Positions 24,916-33,756 of a stretch of 64,000 bases of DNA are shown here, piece after piece. The stretch lies in the NCBI GenBank assembly GCA_023400985.1, contig JAEXEN010000030.1, positions 38,632 through 102,631 on the forward strand. Reading direction: 5' to 3'. A program made the position numbers and the translations under genes. Position 1 is the first letter of the stretch; each line of letters begins with the position of its first letter. The DNA is from Bacillota bacterium. GTDB taxonomy: Bacteria; Bacillota; Clostridia; Christensenellales; CAG-138. Under the pieces are notes generated by a model, which saw nothing but the letters and a program-made list of their open reading frames with translations, made no database searches and had not been told where the DNA came from.

Positions 24916-25092
24916 TTGTGTAAGCAGGTTTCCCGACTTTGCTTCATCCTACTCCGGCGCCTTCCCACCCCAAAAAAGGAGCAGTGGCGTTTGCCGTTTC
25001 GTCGGCTTCACGGTTACTGGGATAGTCCGGAATTTTCATCCGCGTTCCCTCGGCGCTTCCCGCGCCGGCGCATATTATGCACAAATACACAA
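24916..25092 (-). promoter_or_regulatory. Cobalamin riboswitch of the btuFCD operon
   Basis: On the minus strand the leader holds GAGGGAACGCGGATGAAAAT, then CCCAGTAACCGTGAAGCC, and the 3' box GAAGCAAAGTCGGGAAACCT followed by GC. These match the B12 riboswitch core. The ends TTGTGTA and TACACAA pair exactly to form P1, setting the boundaries. Confidence 0.92.
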
Positions 25093-25109
25093 GCTATTCA
25101 CTTAAGTTA

Positions 25110-25138
25110 ACTATAGCACGGCTCCCGTCCGCGGTCAA
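25110..25138 (-). promoter_or_regulatory. Promoter of the btuFCD operon
   Basis: TTGACC (25138-25133) and TATAGT (25115-25110) with a 17-bp spacer on the minus strand; predicted start near 25103, just before the riboswitch. Confidence 0.75.
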
Positions 25139-25161
25139 CGCCGCAATCAAGCATGAAACTC

Positions 25162-25190
25162 TTGTATGCAACGCTGCGGCGTAGTACAAT
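25162..25190 (+). promoter_or_regulatory. Promoter of the pyruvate kinase gene
   Basis: TTGTAT (25162-25167) and TACAAT (25185-25190) with a 17-bp spacer, 32 bp before the pyk start codon. Confidence 0.6.
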
Positions 25191-25221
25191 GCACCTAATC
25201 AAAAAGGGGTGATTCTGAATT

Positions 25222-26634
25222 ATGAGAAAAACGAAGATCGTATGTACGATAGGGCCGGTGAGTGAAAATGAACAGTGCATCAGAGAGCTTTGCCTTGCGG
25301 GCATGAACGTCGCGCGGCTCAACTTCTCCCACGGAAGCTACGAGGAGCACGGCAGCCGCATCGCACTGATAAAAAAGGTACGCGAAGAGCTCAGCATCCC
25401 CATCGCGATCTTACTCGATACCAAAGGGCCGGAATACCGTATCAGGAGCTTCCGCGACGGAAAGATCACGCTCAACGACGGGGACACCTTTGCTCTCACC
25501 ACGGAGGATATCGAGGGTACAAAAGAACGCGTTTCCGTAAGCTATAAAAATCTTATAGGCGCTTTAGCAGTGGGCGACAGGATACTTATAAACAACGGCC
25601 TTCTCATCTTCGAGGTGAAAAAGCTCACCAAGACAGACGCCGTATGCACGGTGATCGCAGGCGGAGAGCTCAGCGACAACAAAAGCATGAACTTCCCCAA
25701 CAAGACCGTGGGCGGTCCGTATTTGAGCGAACAGGACAAAAAGGACATACTGTTCGGCATCCAAAACGGCGTGGATTTTATCGCCGCTTCCTTTGTTTCC
25801 GCCAGATCCGACCTTGTAGAGCTCAACGCTTTTTTGCGCGAGAACGGCGGCGAGGATATCGACATCATCGCCAAGATCGAAAACCGCGCGGGCGTGAACG
25901 ACATCGAAGAGATCTGCGAGGAATGCGACGGCATCATGATCGGCCGCGGCGACCTCGGCGTAGAGATACCCTTCGAGGAACTTCCCTACATCCAGAAATT
26001 CCTCATCACCAAATGCAGGCTCTTAGGCAAGCGCGTGATCACCGCCACGGAAATGCTCGAGTCGATGATCCATAACCCAAGACCTACGAGGGCGGAAATA
26101 TCCGACGTCGCAAACGCCGTGTACGACGGCACGAGCGCCGTCATGCTCTCCGGCGAGACCGCCGCGGGCAAGTACCCCGTGCAGACGGTAAAGACCATGG
26201 CGACCATCGCGGAGGAAACGGAAAAGCACATTAACTACGCCAAGCGTTTTTTAAGCTCGGAATTCCGCATCAACAACAAGAGCGACGCCATCTCCCACGC
26301 GACCTGCGGCATGGCCATCGACCTCGACGCGAAGGCCATCGTTACCTGCACGCTTTCGGGCACCACCGCGCGCATGGTATCGCGCTTCCGCTGCCCCGTA
26401 GACATCATCGGCATGACCACAAGCGAGCGCGCGTGGTACAAGCTTTCGCTCTCATGGGGCGTATATCCCGTGATGAGCGAGCCTTTCACCTCCACGGAGG
26501 TGCTGTTCTACCACGCCAAAGAGATCGCCAAAAAGGCGTTCGATCTGCAGCCGGGCGATAACATCATCATCACAGGCGGCCTCGTAAACGGCGTTTCGGG
26601 AAATACGAATATCATCAAGCTGGAAACGGTGTAA
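25222..26634 (+). CDS. pyk: Pyruvate kinase
   Basis: A 470-aa glycolytic enzyme that makes ATP and pyruvate from phosphoenolpyruvate and ADP. Motifs: RKTKIVCTIGPVSENEQCI at the start, MNVARLNFSHGSYEEH, LDTKGPEYR, DIIAKIENRAGVNDIEEI, GIMIGRGDLGVEIP (catalytic loop), and VITATEMLESMIHNPRPTRA. There is no extra C-terminal PEP-utiliser domain, so it is the short form. It has its own promoter and a strong terminator and is monocistronic. Confidence 0.97.
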   Translation: MRKTKIVCTIGPVSENEQCIRELCLAGMNVARLNFSHGSYEEHGSRIALIKKVREELSIPIAILLDTKGPEYRIRSFRDGKITLNDGDTFALTTEDIEGTKERVSVSYKNLIGALAVGDRILINNGLLIFEVKKLTKTDAVCTVIAGGELSDNKSMNFPNKTVGGPYLSEQDKKDILFGIQNGVDFIAASFVSARSDLVELNAFLRENGGEDIDIIAKIENRAGVNDIEEICEECDGIMIGRGDLGVEIPFEELPYIQKFLITKCRLLGKRVITATEMLESMIHNPRPTRAEISDVANAVYDGTSAVMLSGETAAGKYPVQTVKTMATIAEETEKHINYAKRFLSSEFRINNKSDAISHATCGMAIDLDAKAIVTCTLSGTTARMVSRFRCPVDIIGMTTSERAWYKLSLSWGVYPVMSEPFTSTEVLFYHAKEIAKKAFDLQPGDNIIITGGLVNGVSGNTNIIKLETV

Positions 26635-26638
26635 AGGG

Positions 26639-26680
26639 AATCAAAGGGAAAGCGGCCCGTGGGCCGCTTTCCCTTTGATT
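26639..26680 (+). terminator. Terminator after pyk
   Basis: Two perfect 20-nt arms (AATCAAAGGGAAAGCGGCCC and its complement) with a 2-nt loop start 4 nt after the stop codon. The T-rich 3' arm supplies the run of T, so it can act on the plus strand. Confidence 0.85.
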
Positions 26681-26779
26681 TGCGTAAAATTGCCGGATAA
26701 GCCCCGCCTAAACGGGCTATGCCATAAAGAATAGCGGGCGGCAGCGGGGGCCATGAGTACCTCCCGCGAGCGGTGTTTA

Positions 26780-27247
26780 TCACACAACTTCTATGCTCGC
26801 CAAATTGAAATTTGCGTGTACATATTGAATTATAATTTCATCAGGCAGATAAATTGCAAAATAGCTTCCATCTTTCGCGCTTTGGGTAAAGCCCTCAATC
26901 GTTTCGCGCCTCATAGCGGCGCAAAACGCATCGATATCGTTATATTGCAAGAATTTCTCTCTCGCCCATGTAAAATCACCATGCTTTAACCCATGCTTTA
27001 CTTGGCAAAAAATGTTTTGGGAAACCTCGAAGGACACTCTCTCGTTATAACGCTTCAGAAAGACGCGCATAGCGATGTTAAGCTTTTCGTGTTCCATGTC
27101 GTCAAAAGGAACTTCAATGCCGGAAATAATATCGTTCCACTTCTCCTGTCCAAGTGTCTTGATGGATTCTTCCTCAAGCGTTTTGATGATATTGAGTTTA
27201 TCGTATGGTATTTGATCAAGGCAAGACATTATGTTTGATTCGCTCAT
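26780..27247 (-). CDS. Hypothetical 155-aa protein
   Basis: A soluble, acidic protein with sequence such as IPYDKLNIIKTLEEESIKTL and FCAAMRRETIEGFTQSAKDG, and a C-terminal strand-rich part (YFAIYLPDEIIIQYVHANFN). The ATG at 27247 follows GGAGGTGCTTTGC; a start five codons earlier is less well placed. I do not recognise the family. It is more AT-rich than neighbouring metabolic genes, as is the acetyltransferase beside it, which suggests a locally acquired pair. Confidence 0.7.
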   Translation of the reverse strand: MSESNIMSCLDQIPYDKLNIIKTLEEESIKTLGQEKWNDIISGIEVPFDDMEHEKLNIAMRVFLKRYNERVSFEVSQNIFCQVKHGLKHGDFTWAREKFLQYNDIDAFCAAMRRETIEGFTQSAKDGSYFAIYLPDEIIIQYVHANFNLASIEVV

Positions 27248-27337
27248 GCAAAGCACCTCCATTTATATGGATTTTCTCGGCGTTAATGCAAGGGGGCTAT
27301 TCTCCACATCTTGGGCGGCCGATTGGTTGTCAACGAA

Positions 27338-28090
27338 TCAATAATACGCCTTGAAGCCAAGGGCCGTATACAGGGAAACACCCATTGCTTTTGCCCTCAG
27401 TGAAATAATAGAAACACCGTCCTTAATCAGCTGCTCGATTGCGGCGCGGCATACGGCTGAGCCAACTCCTTTTTTACGGTAATCAGGCAAGGTTGCGATA
27501 AACTCGAGCGTACCGTTTCCGTTATTGTTCATAGTCGCTGAGGTCGCGACCGGCAGATCTCCGCTGTATCCAAGGAAACATACCATTTTGCCGGACTCAC
27601 ATAAAGGAAAATATAAAACCGGGTCAAGCAACTCGAATCCGTGAAGCACCTCGTTCGCTATATCCGTCCAGATTTTAAAGTCCTCTTTATTGTTTACCTT
27701 TCGAACAGGTATCGAAGTGTCGTTATCTGTCCAATTTCTATATTCACTCGGGAACAATGCCATACCCAACTTATCTTCTGAGCTCTCTTCCAAGATTTTT
27801 AGGGAAACCAATATGTCGCCGACATGATCCGGTGTAGACAGCGGTGTAAGGCACCAATAATCCGGCACGCCATTCTTACGATACGCTTGGATAATTTGCC
27901 GAATCTGATCTTCAGTTTTATTTCCAAAACTAACTCTGTACACGGCTTCTGGCCCCGTTGCGCCTGCTCTTGGCTTTATCCACGAACACATCCCGTCCTC
28001 ATATTTTTCCATGTGCGCAGGTAATGCCAATACCTCCATGTAGTATTCCATTCCTCGAATAATGTGACCAATGATTTCGCGGTGTTCCAT
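27338..28090 (-). CDS. GNAT-family N-acetyltransferase
   Basis: The C-terminal half of this 250-aa protein has the GNAT acetyl-CoA site: LEFIATLPDYRKKGVGSAVC (the R/Q-x-x-G-x-G/A loop) followed by RAAIEQLIKDGVSIISLRAK and MGVSLYTALGFKAYY. The N-terminal half probably shapes the substrate site. The ATG at 28090 follows AAGGGAGTTTGCAAC. The acetyl acceptor cannot be predicted. No operon partner is evident. Confidence 0.85.
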   Translation of the reverse strand: MEHREIIGHIIRGMEYYMEVLALPAHMEKYEDGMCSWIKPRAGATGPEAVYRVSFGNKTEDQIRQIIQAYRKNGVPDYWCLTPLSTPDHVGDILVSLKILEESSEDKLGMALFPSEYRNWTDNDTSIPVRKVNNKEDFKIWTDIANEVLHGFELLDPVLYFPLCESGKMVCFLGYSGDLPVATSATMNNNGNGTLEFIATLPDYRKKGVGSAVCRAAIEQLIKDGVSIISLRAKAMGVSLYTALGFKAYY

Positions 28091-28537
28091 GTTGCAAACT
28101 CCCTTCACTGCTTTGGTGTAACGGTTTTCAGTGTATTCATTCGATTTAGGGAATTTAATTATAATATAGCAGATGTGACAACAGCGTGTCATATTTGCTT
28201 TGAATCAGGTTCGAGCCTTGAAACAAAAAGTTGAACCTTCCAAATAGCTATTCCTTTCATACAAACAAATAATGAGATTTTTGCCGTTTTCGAATCCATG
28301 TCTCCAAATATAGGGTGCTTGTGGCAAGCCGCCCTACGGAGGATATGTACGTGCACTTTGTAGGACGGGATGCCCAAATCCCGCTGCGGGTTCTCCGCTA
28401 AATTCCAATTTTCTATATTTTAAAGGTACCAAATCAAAAGGCGCGCTACAAGCTTCCCTGTCACAGCGCACCTTGATAGGGCTTTTCTCTTACCAATGGC
28501 ATCACGCGCCATTCTCGTGGATCGGTATCGTCAGCCG
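28091..28537. other. Non-coding interval between the acetyltransferase and larC
   Basis: I see no convincing gene here on either strand. The left part holds the acetyltransferase leader; the right part holds the terminator-like hairpin at 28438-28474. The middle is AT-rich without recognisable features. Confidence 0.6.
28438..28474 (-). terminator. Terminator of the nik-lar operon
   Basis: On the minus strand AAGGTGCGCT and AGCGCGCCTT form a 10-bp stem (one G-U pair) followed by TTTGATTTGG, 64 nt after the larC stop. Confidence 0.65.
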
Positions 28538-29707
28538 CTACTTCACAAGCTTCGCCGCCTCGGCGAGCGAAATACCCCTCTCCCTCGCGATCCTCGCGAG
28601 GTCCCCAAACTCCGGCTTCTCGCGCTTGACGCCAAAACCCTCCGCTTCCTTCACATGCACGGTACCGTATTCGGTTTTCTCGACGCGCTCGGAACGGCTC
28701 AAAACATGGCGGTCGCAGACGTATTCGCGCACGCCCAACGTAGTTGTATGCTTGAATAAAAGCTTCAGCATCTCGCCTCGCTGCTCCAAACGGCACAGGC
28801 AGGAAAGCAGTACGGCGGGACGGCTTTTTTTCATACCGATGGGCACGGTAAAAACGTCGAGCGCACCCAAATCGAGAAGCCTCTCCATGGCAAAGCCCAC
28901 GGCTTCAGGGGTCATATCGTCCAGGTTACAGCTGAGTTCCAAGATTTTTTCCGCGGCCGAATCTTCCGTACCTAGCATGGCGCGGACGCAGTTGGCGGCC
29001 TCGAAGTCCTTCTTCCCCATGCCATAGCCGATCTTCTCGACCTGCATAGGGGGCATCGCGCAAAACTCGCTCACGAAATGCCTGAGGAGGGCCGCGCCCG
29101 TGGGCGTGCACAGTTCGCCGCGCACATTGCCGCCATAGGTGGGAATGCCGAGCAGCAGCCGCGCCGTTGCGGGCGCAGGTACGGGTAAAAGCCCGTGCGC
29201 GCATTTTACCTGCCCGCTCCCCACATGCACGGGGGAGGCGATGACGCGTTTTGGCTTAAGCTCGTGCATGAGCATGCATACGCCCACGATATCCATAACG
29301 GCGTCCATCATGCCCACCTCGTGAAAATGCACCTCCGTTACCGGCCTTCCGTGCACTTCGCTTTCCGCTTTGGCGAGAAGCTTGTATACGTCGAGCGCGT
29401 CTTCACGCACCTTTTCGGGAAGGTCGAGATGCATAAGAAGATGTTCGATCTCCCCCATACCCGCGTGTTCGTGTTCGTGCTCGTGATGATGCTGCTCATC
29501 CTCCTCTTCGCCATGCACAAGCACGCTTACATGCGTGCCGACGATGCCGCACTTTACGGAGGGCTCGGCGCTGACGCGCACGTTCGGAATCTTAAGGCCG
29601 TTGAGCTTATCGAGGAATGCGTCCTTGTCCAAAATCAGTTCCAAAAGCGCGGCCATGAGCATATCGCCTGCCGCGCCCATATTGCATTCGAGATAAAGTG
29701 TTCTCAT
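28538..29707 (-). CDS. larC: Nickel pincer cofactor nickel insertase LarC
   Basis: LarC inserts nickel into the pyridinium bis-thiocarboxylate precursor of the nickel-pincer cofactor, using CTP. This 389-aa protein starts MRTLYLECNMGAAGDMLMAA, the family signature, has a His-rich metal-holding stretch (HHHEHEHEHAG near 73-83), and HFHEVGMMDAVMDIVGVC. The C-terminal half continues in the same frame (ELSCNLDDMTPEAVGFAMER), so unlike Lactiplantibacillus it is a single uninterrupted gene. larB lies directly upstream; larE and larA are not in the window. Confidence 0.94.
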   Translation of the reverse strand: MRTLYLECNMGAAGDMLMAALLELILDKDAFLDKLNGLKIPNVRVSAEPSVKCGIVGTHVSVLVHGEEEDEQHHHEHEHEHAGMGEIEHLLMHLDLPEKVREDALDVYKLLAKAESEVHGRPVTEVHFHEVGMMDAVMDIVGVCMLMHELKPKRVIASPVHVGSGQVKCAHGLLPVPAPATARLLLGIPTYGGNVRGELCTPTGAALLRHFVSEFCAMPPMQVEKIGYGMGKKDFEAANCVRAMLGTEDSAAEKILELSCNLDDMTPEAVGFAMERLLDLGALDVFTVPIGMKKSRPAVLLSCLCRLEQRGEMLKLLFKHTTTLGVREYVCDRHVLSRSERVEKTEYGTVHVKEAEGFGVKREKPEFGDLARIARERGISLAEAAKLVK

Positions 29708-30472
29708 TTATTTATTGCCTGCCTCCCCCATATGGTTGATCATGCTCGCGAGATAACCGGCGCCGAAGCCGTTGTCGATGTTGACCACGCTCACGCCGCT
29801 CGAGCAGGAATTGAGCATGGAAAGAAGCGCCGAAAGACCGTTAAAGGACGCGCCGTAGCCTACGCTCGTCGGCACGGCGATCACGGGGCAGTCCGCAAGG
29901 CCGCCGATGACGCTTGCCAAAGCCCCCTCCATCCCCGCGATGGCGATGATCACGCGGGCGCGCATGATCTCTTCCATGTGCCAAAGAAGCCTGTGAAGCC
30001 CCGCCACGCCCACGTCGTAAAGGCGCGTTACGCGGTTGCCGAGCGCTTCGGCCGTAAGCGCCGCTTCCTCTGCCACGAGCATATCGCTGGTGCCGCCCGT
30101 CGCCACGACGATCTCGCCCATGCCCGAGGCTTTCGGCATATCGCCGACGACGCCGATACGGCCTATTTCATGATAGGTAAAGGGAAGCTCCTCCCGCACG
30201 GCTTTTGCGGCTTCCGGAGCAAACCGCGTGATGAGGATGGTCTTTTGCCCATTTTCGAGCATGGACAGGGCAATCTTTTTGATCTGCTCCGGCGTTTTGC
30301 CCGCGCCGTAGATCACCTCTGCCACGCCCTGGCGTATGCCGCGGTGAGAATCGAGCTTGGCAAAGCCCAAATCCTCGAAAGGGGCCATTTTGAGCTTTAA
30401 AACAGCGTCATCTACATTCACCTCGCCCGAGGATACCCGTTGCAGCAATTCCCGTATCTCTTTTTGCTCCAT
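29708..30472 (-). CDS. larB: Nickel pincer cofactor biosynthesis protein LarB
   Basis: LarB carboxylates and hydrolyses nicotinic acid adenine dinucleotide, the first step of the nickel-pincer cofactor. This 254-aa protein carries the PurE-like core VVATGGTSDMLVAEEAALTA, MEGALASVIGGLADCPVIAV and PTSVGYGASFNGLSALLSML. The ATG at 30472 follows GGGGAGGTAATT. It is adjacent to larC with no gap and downstream of a nickel-type ECF transporter, consistent with one nickel-cofactor operon. Confidence 0.93.
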   Translation of the reverse strand: MEQKEIRELLQRVSSGEVNVDDAVLKLKMAPFEDLGFAKLDSHRGIRQGVAEVIYGAGKTPEQIKKIALSMLENGQKTILITRFAPEAAKAVREELPFTYHEIGRIGVVGDMPKASGMGEIVVATGGTSDMLVAEEAALTAEALGNRVTRLYDVGVAGLHRLLWHMEEIMRARVIIAIAGMEGALASVIGGLADCPVIAVPTSVGYGASFNGLSALLSMLNSCSSGVSVVNIDNGFGAGYLASMINHMGEAGNK

Positions 30473-30518
30473 AATTACCTCCCCATCCGGCCCGTAACTT
30501 TGAAAAACTCCGCAAACG

Positions 30519-31241
30519 TCATACGCCGCTCCCCTTACGGTACGGCGGGATGGCTTCCACACCGCACGCATCCATCAGTTTTTCGTTGAATAATATTTCG
30601 TTCGATAGTCCATCCGCAAATACCTTGCCTTCTTTCAAAAGCACGGCACGCTTGCAGGTTTCCAGAGCAAAGGCGAGGTCATGCGTAGCGACGAGCTTGG
30701 TGCGGTCAAGGCCGTTGAGCGTTTGGATGAGGCTTCGCCGCGCTTTGGGGTCCAAAAACGCGCTCGGCTCGTCAAACAGCACGAGCTTAGGCTCCATCGC
30801 GAGCACCGACGCGAGCGCTGCCATGCGCTTTTCGCCGCCGGAAAGCCTTGCGGCATTTTTGCTGCGCAGATGGGAAATGTGAAGCATCGCCAGATATTTC
30901 TCCACCCGCGCGTCAACGTCCTCCACGCCCAAATTCCTCGGGCCGAACGCCACGTCCTCATAGACCGTGGGCATAAAAAGCTGGTCGTCGGGGTTTTGAA
31001 ACACCACGCCTGCCAAAGCGCGGACGGAGCGCACCGTTTCTTTGTTGAGCTTTATGCCGTCCACGACGATTTCGCCTGCCGAGGGGAGCACGCCTACGAC
31101 GGCCATGATGAGCGAGGTCTTGCCCGCGCCGTTCGCGCCGATAAGCGCCACGCTTTCCCCGCCGCCGAGCGTAAGGCTCAGCGCGTCCACCGCGCGGGTG
31201 CTATCGGGATAGACGACCGAAAGATCGTTGATTATAAGCAT
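30519..31241 (-). CDS. nikO: ECF transporter ATPase (NikO/CbiO)
   Basis: A 240-aa ATPase of the cobalt/nickel ECF type: Walker A GANGAGKTSL, VVFQNPDDQLFMPTVYEDVA (the Q-loop QNPDDQ typical of ECF A-components), signature LSGGEKRMAAL, and Walker B LVLFDEPSAFLDP. The start at 31241 shares one base with the nikQ stop (TGATG) and follows GGAGGGGATC. Nickel rather than cobalt is inferred from larBC downstream and the absence of a B12 riboswitch. Confidence 0.9.
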   Translation of the reverse strand: MLIINDLSVVYPDSTRAVDALSLTLGGGESVALIGANGAGKTSLIMAVVGVLPSAGEIVVDGIKLNKETVRSVRALAGVVFQNPDDQLFMPTVYEDVAFGPRNLGVEDVDARVEKYLAMLHISHLRSKNAARLSGGEKRMAALASVLAMEPKLVLFDEPSAFLDPKARRSLIQTLNGLDRTKLVATHDLAFALETCKRAVLLKEGKVFADGLSNEILFNEKLMDACGVEAIPPYRKGSGV

Positions 31242-32050
31242 CAAAAGATCCCCTCCAGCCATGCCCCGAGCGCCCCCTGCACGTCCATGAGGCGGAACAG
31301 GACGGACGAACCCGCAGTCAAAAAGAGAAACAGCCCGTCCGCCGCCGTAAAGCGTTTTTTGAAAGCCGCGCACCCGAAAGCCGGATAGCCGCGGCACTGC
31401 ATGGCGTTGTAAACGCGTTCCGCGCGGTCGAAACTCCTTAGAAGAAGCTGCCCTGCAAAGCTTCCCATGTGCTTCATGGCGACGCCGCGCCCGTTGGGGC
31501 TCCGAAGAGCATAAGCCGTGTACATACCCGAAACTTCCTCCGCGAGCGTGCCAAGGTAACGGTAGATCATTTCGATCAAATTCACAATAAGATCGGGCAT
31601 GTGAAGGCGTTTGAGCGCGCCCGTCATCTCGTGAAAAGGCGTGACCGCCACGAGAATGAGCACCGCCGCCACGCAAAGGAACGTACGCAAAAGCATAGCA
31701 AGGAAGCTTACCGCGCCATAGCTTATCGCAACACCGCCGAGCCGCATTGCGGCCGCCCGGTTGAAGATAAGGTTGGAAATGCCCGCAAACAGCACAAACG
31801 GCAGCGCCACGAGAGCGCGCTTGAGGATCATTTGAGAGGGTATCTCCGCGAGCGCCATAAGAAGCACTGGGTAAAAAGCATAGGGCGCGAGGCGATATAG
31901 CTCGTAGCGGCCAAACGACACCACGCACACAATATAAGCAAGCGTCGCAAGAAGCTTCGCGTTGGGATGCAGCCTGTGGATGACAGATCCACCGGACGCG
32001 AGCTGCTCCAGCGAATAGATTTCCTGCAATTTTGCGCGTATGTTTGCCAT
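31241..32050 (-). CDS. nikQ: ECF transporter transmembrane protein (NikQ/CbiQ)
   Basis: This 269-aa T-component has several membrane helices and the two coupling motifs that touch the ATPase (…EEVSGMYTAYALRSPNG and FDRAERVYNAMQCRGYP, the A-R/Q-x-x-R-G type). The N-terminal region QLASGGSVIHRLHPNAKLLA is typical of CbiQ/NikQ. It lies between the substrate-binding NikMN and the ATPase, as in other metal ECF operons. Confidence 0.9.
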   Translation of the reverse strand: MANIRAKLQEIYSLEQLASGGSVIHRLHPNAKLLATLAYIVCVVSFGRYELYRLAPYAFYPVLLMALAEIPSQMILKRALVALPFVLFAGISNLIFNRAAAMRLGGVAISYGAVSFLAMLLRTFLCVAAVLILVAVTPFHEMTGALKRLHMPDLIVNLIEMIYRYLGTLAEEVSGMYTAYALRSPNGRGVAMKHMGSFAGQLLLRSFDRAERVYNAMQCRGYPAFGCAAFKKRFTAADGLFLFLTAGSSVLFRLMDVQGALGAWLEGIF

Positions 32051-32110
32051 GAATGCTCCCGATTTGGAAAGGCGGCGGAAACCCTCTCGCCGCCTTTTTA
32101 AAAACGCCCG

Positions 32111-33121
32111 TTATACGGCCGCTTTCTTTTTCTTTTTTACCAATGCGGTGCCTAAGCCGACCACCCCCGCAAGCGCGAAGGTAACGGCGGAACCCACAAT
32201 ACCCGCGACGCTCGTGCCCACGGCATTTTCTGTGTCGGAAGCAAACGCATAATCCGGCATAAAAGCCGTCGCATCCTGCGCGGCCGCCGCGCCGTCATAA
32301 ATGCCGCCCGAAGCCTCGATCTCCGCCGTGCCGGCGACCTTTTCCATGGACCATTCAAGCCCATCGGGGTATGCGGAGGCAAATAAAGACAACCCGCCGC
32401 CCACAAGAGCCGTAACGACCGCCAGCGCGATTACGGTCTTTTTCACGGAAACGGTTTTCCCTATCGCGCCGCGCTCTCGCACACTCTCTAAAATTTCGGG
32501 ACGCAGTTTATGGACGAAAACGAGCACCGCCGCCGTGACGATCCCCTCCACGATGCCGATAGCGAGGTGGATGGGCTGCATCAAGGCAAGAAACGCCGAG
32601 AACGGAAGCTCGGTAACGCCCGAGGCAAGCGTTTCAAGCACCACCGAAAAAGCGCCTAACTGAAGCCCCATGACCACAGAAAGTATGGAAGCAAGGCTCA
32701 GGCGCTTTCCTGTAAACCCCTTTTGGGTAAGGGGTTTGAAGATGAGCGGATACACGATAAGGCATGGCAGCACGCCCATGTTGAAGATGTTGCACCCGAG
32801 CGCCAATAACCCCCCGTCCGCAAAAAACAGAGCCTGTATCACGAGCACCGCCGCGATTGTGAGAAGGGCCGGAAAGCCGCCGAGAAGCGCCGCGAGCAAG
32901 ATGCCGCCGCCGATATGGCCGCTCGAGCCCGTTCCTGGAATGGTGAAATTGATCATCTGCGCCGCGAACACGAACGCACCCGCCACCGCCATCACGGGCA
33001 GCTTTTTTTCACTGAGCTCGTCCCGCTTGATCTTTGCCGAGGAGTAGGCCATCGCCCCCGCGCTCACAGCGCACATCGCAACGCCGACCGCGGGCGACAA
33101 AAGTGCATCCGCCATGTGCAT
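32111..33121 (-). CDS. nikMN: Nickel ECF substrate-binding fusion NikMN
   Basis: The S-component begins MHMADALLSPAVGVAMCAVS. The N-terminal Met-His pair is a metal ligand in NikM/CbiM, which fixes the start at 33121 (GGAGGTAAACC upstream). GSSGHIGGGILLAALLGGFPA carries the next His ligand. The C-terminal part (from about 240, with ASAYPDGLEWSMEKVAGT and two helices) is the NikN/CbiN module, fused here. Length 336 aa. Confidence 0.92.
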   Translation of the reverse strand: MHMADALLSPAVGVAMCAVSAGAMAYSSAKIKRDELSEKKLPVMAVAGAFVFAAQMINFTIPGTGSSGHIGGGILLAALLGGFPALLTIAAVLVIQALFFADGGLLALGCNIFNMGVLPCLIVYPLIFKPLTQKGFTGKRLSLASILSVVMGLQLGAFSVVLETLASGVTELPFSAFLALMQPIHLAIGIVEGIVTAAVLVFVHKLRPEILESVRERGAIGKTVSVKKTVIALAVVTALVGGGLSLFASAYPDGLEWSMEKVAGTAEIEASGGIYDGAAAAQDATAFMPDYAFASDTENAVGTSVAGIVGSAVTFALAGVVGLGTALVKKKKKAAV

Positions 33122-33128
33122 ATAAGGT

Positions 33129-33263
33129 TTACCTCCAATAAAAATTGCCAAAAAAGCGAGCCGGCTGCGGCCGGTCGATCGCCTTCATGGCAACCCAAGC
33201 GAGCATGTACAAGCATGTATCGGTAAACGCGCAGTTCCCGTCGGAGAACTTCGGCTTCTTCAT
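33129..33263 (-). CDS. Small 44-aa protein preceding nikMN
   Basis: A 44-codon gene encodes MKKPKFSDGNCAFTDTCLYM, then LAWVAMKAIDRPQPARFFGN and FYWR. It has AGGA 7 nt before the ATG. Its TAA stop lies inside the nikMN ribosome site (TGGAGGTAA), the geometry of translational coupling. Two Cys residues (C11, C17) and a hydrophobic centre are visible. I know no family; a leader peptide or a small transporter-associated protein are possibilities. Confidence 0.5.
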   Translation of the reverse strand: MKKPKFSDGNCAFTDTCLYMLAWVAMKAIDRPQPARFFGNFYWR

Positions 33264-33317
33264 GAAGCTATCCTATATAATAACATACGGCGTACGAAAA
33301 ATTCAACCGGAGCGGTT

Positions 33318-33719
33318 TTACAACGCCCTGAGCTTTTCCACGGCGTTTTGGATAAGCTTCCCCATGGCAAGATCATCCACGCCCACCACGATGCTGTCGC
33401 AATGGCTGACGGGGATGAGTATCCTTTTCGCGGCGCTTTGTCCGACGGATACCGCCATTTTGGGCGTTACCTCGCCGAGCATGGAATCGGCGATCACGAT
33501 GCCGATGGGACCAAGTATCACGTCCACCCGCTTACAGCAAACGGCTACCGCGTTTTCGCCCGTGGCGGCGTCGTCCGCGCCGGCTTTGAGCATGGCCGCC
33601 GTGGCGGCGCTGTTGGTGCCGACGGCGGTCACCCTGTACGCCGGAAAATTCGCCTTGATGGCGCTCACAAGCTGCTTGCCTATGCCGCCGCCCTGCGCGT
33701 CGATGATGAGTATGTGCAC
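33318..33719 (-). CDS. DUF3842 family protein
   Basis: A 133-aa protein with a Rossmann-like start (HILIIDAQGGGIGKQLVSAI), TAVGTNSAATAAMLKAGADD and VILGPIGIVIADSMLGEVTP, which I recognise as the DUF3842 family; function unknown. A GTG start at 33719 is preceded by GGGAGGAGGAAAGCA, which decides it over upstream in-frame codons. It ends the leftward molybdenum operon, 37 nt after the mog gene, and such proteins are often next to molybdenum or nickel genes. Confidence 0.8.
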   Translation of the reverse strand: MHILIIDAQGGGIGKQLVSAIKANFPAYRVTAVGTNSAATAAMLKAGADDAATGENAVAVCCKRVDVILGPIGIVIADSMLGEVTPKMAVSVGQSAAKRILIPVSHCDSIVVGVDDLAMGKLIQNAVEKLRAL

Positions 33720-33756
33720 TGCTTTCCTCCTCCCATCCCTGATGAAATGTGCGCGT

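Noticed and set aside
29195..30400. Rightward open reading frame of about 400 codons over larC and larB
   Set aside because: It is antisense to two well-supported genes and very rich in His, Arg and Ala, as expected from an opposite-strand shadow.
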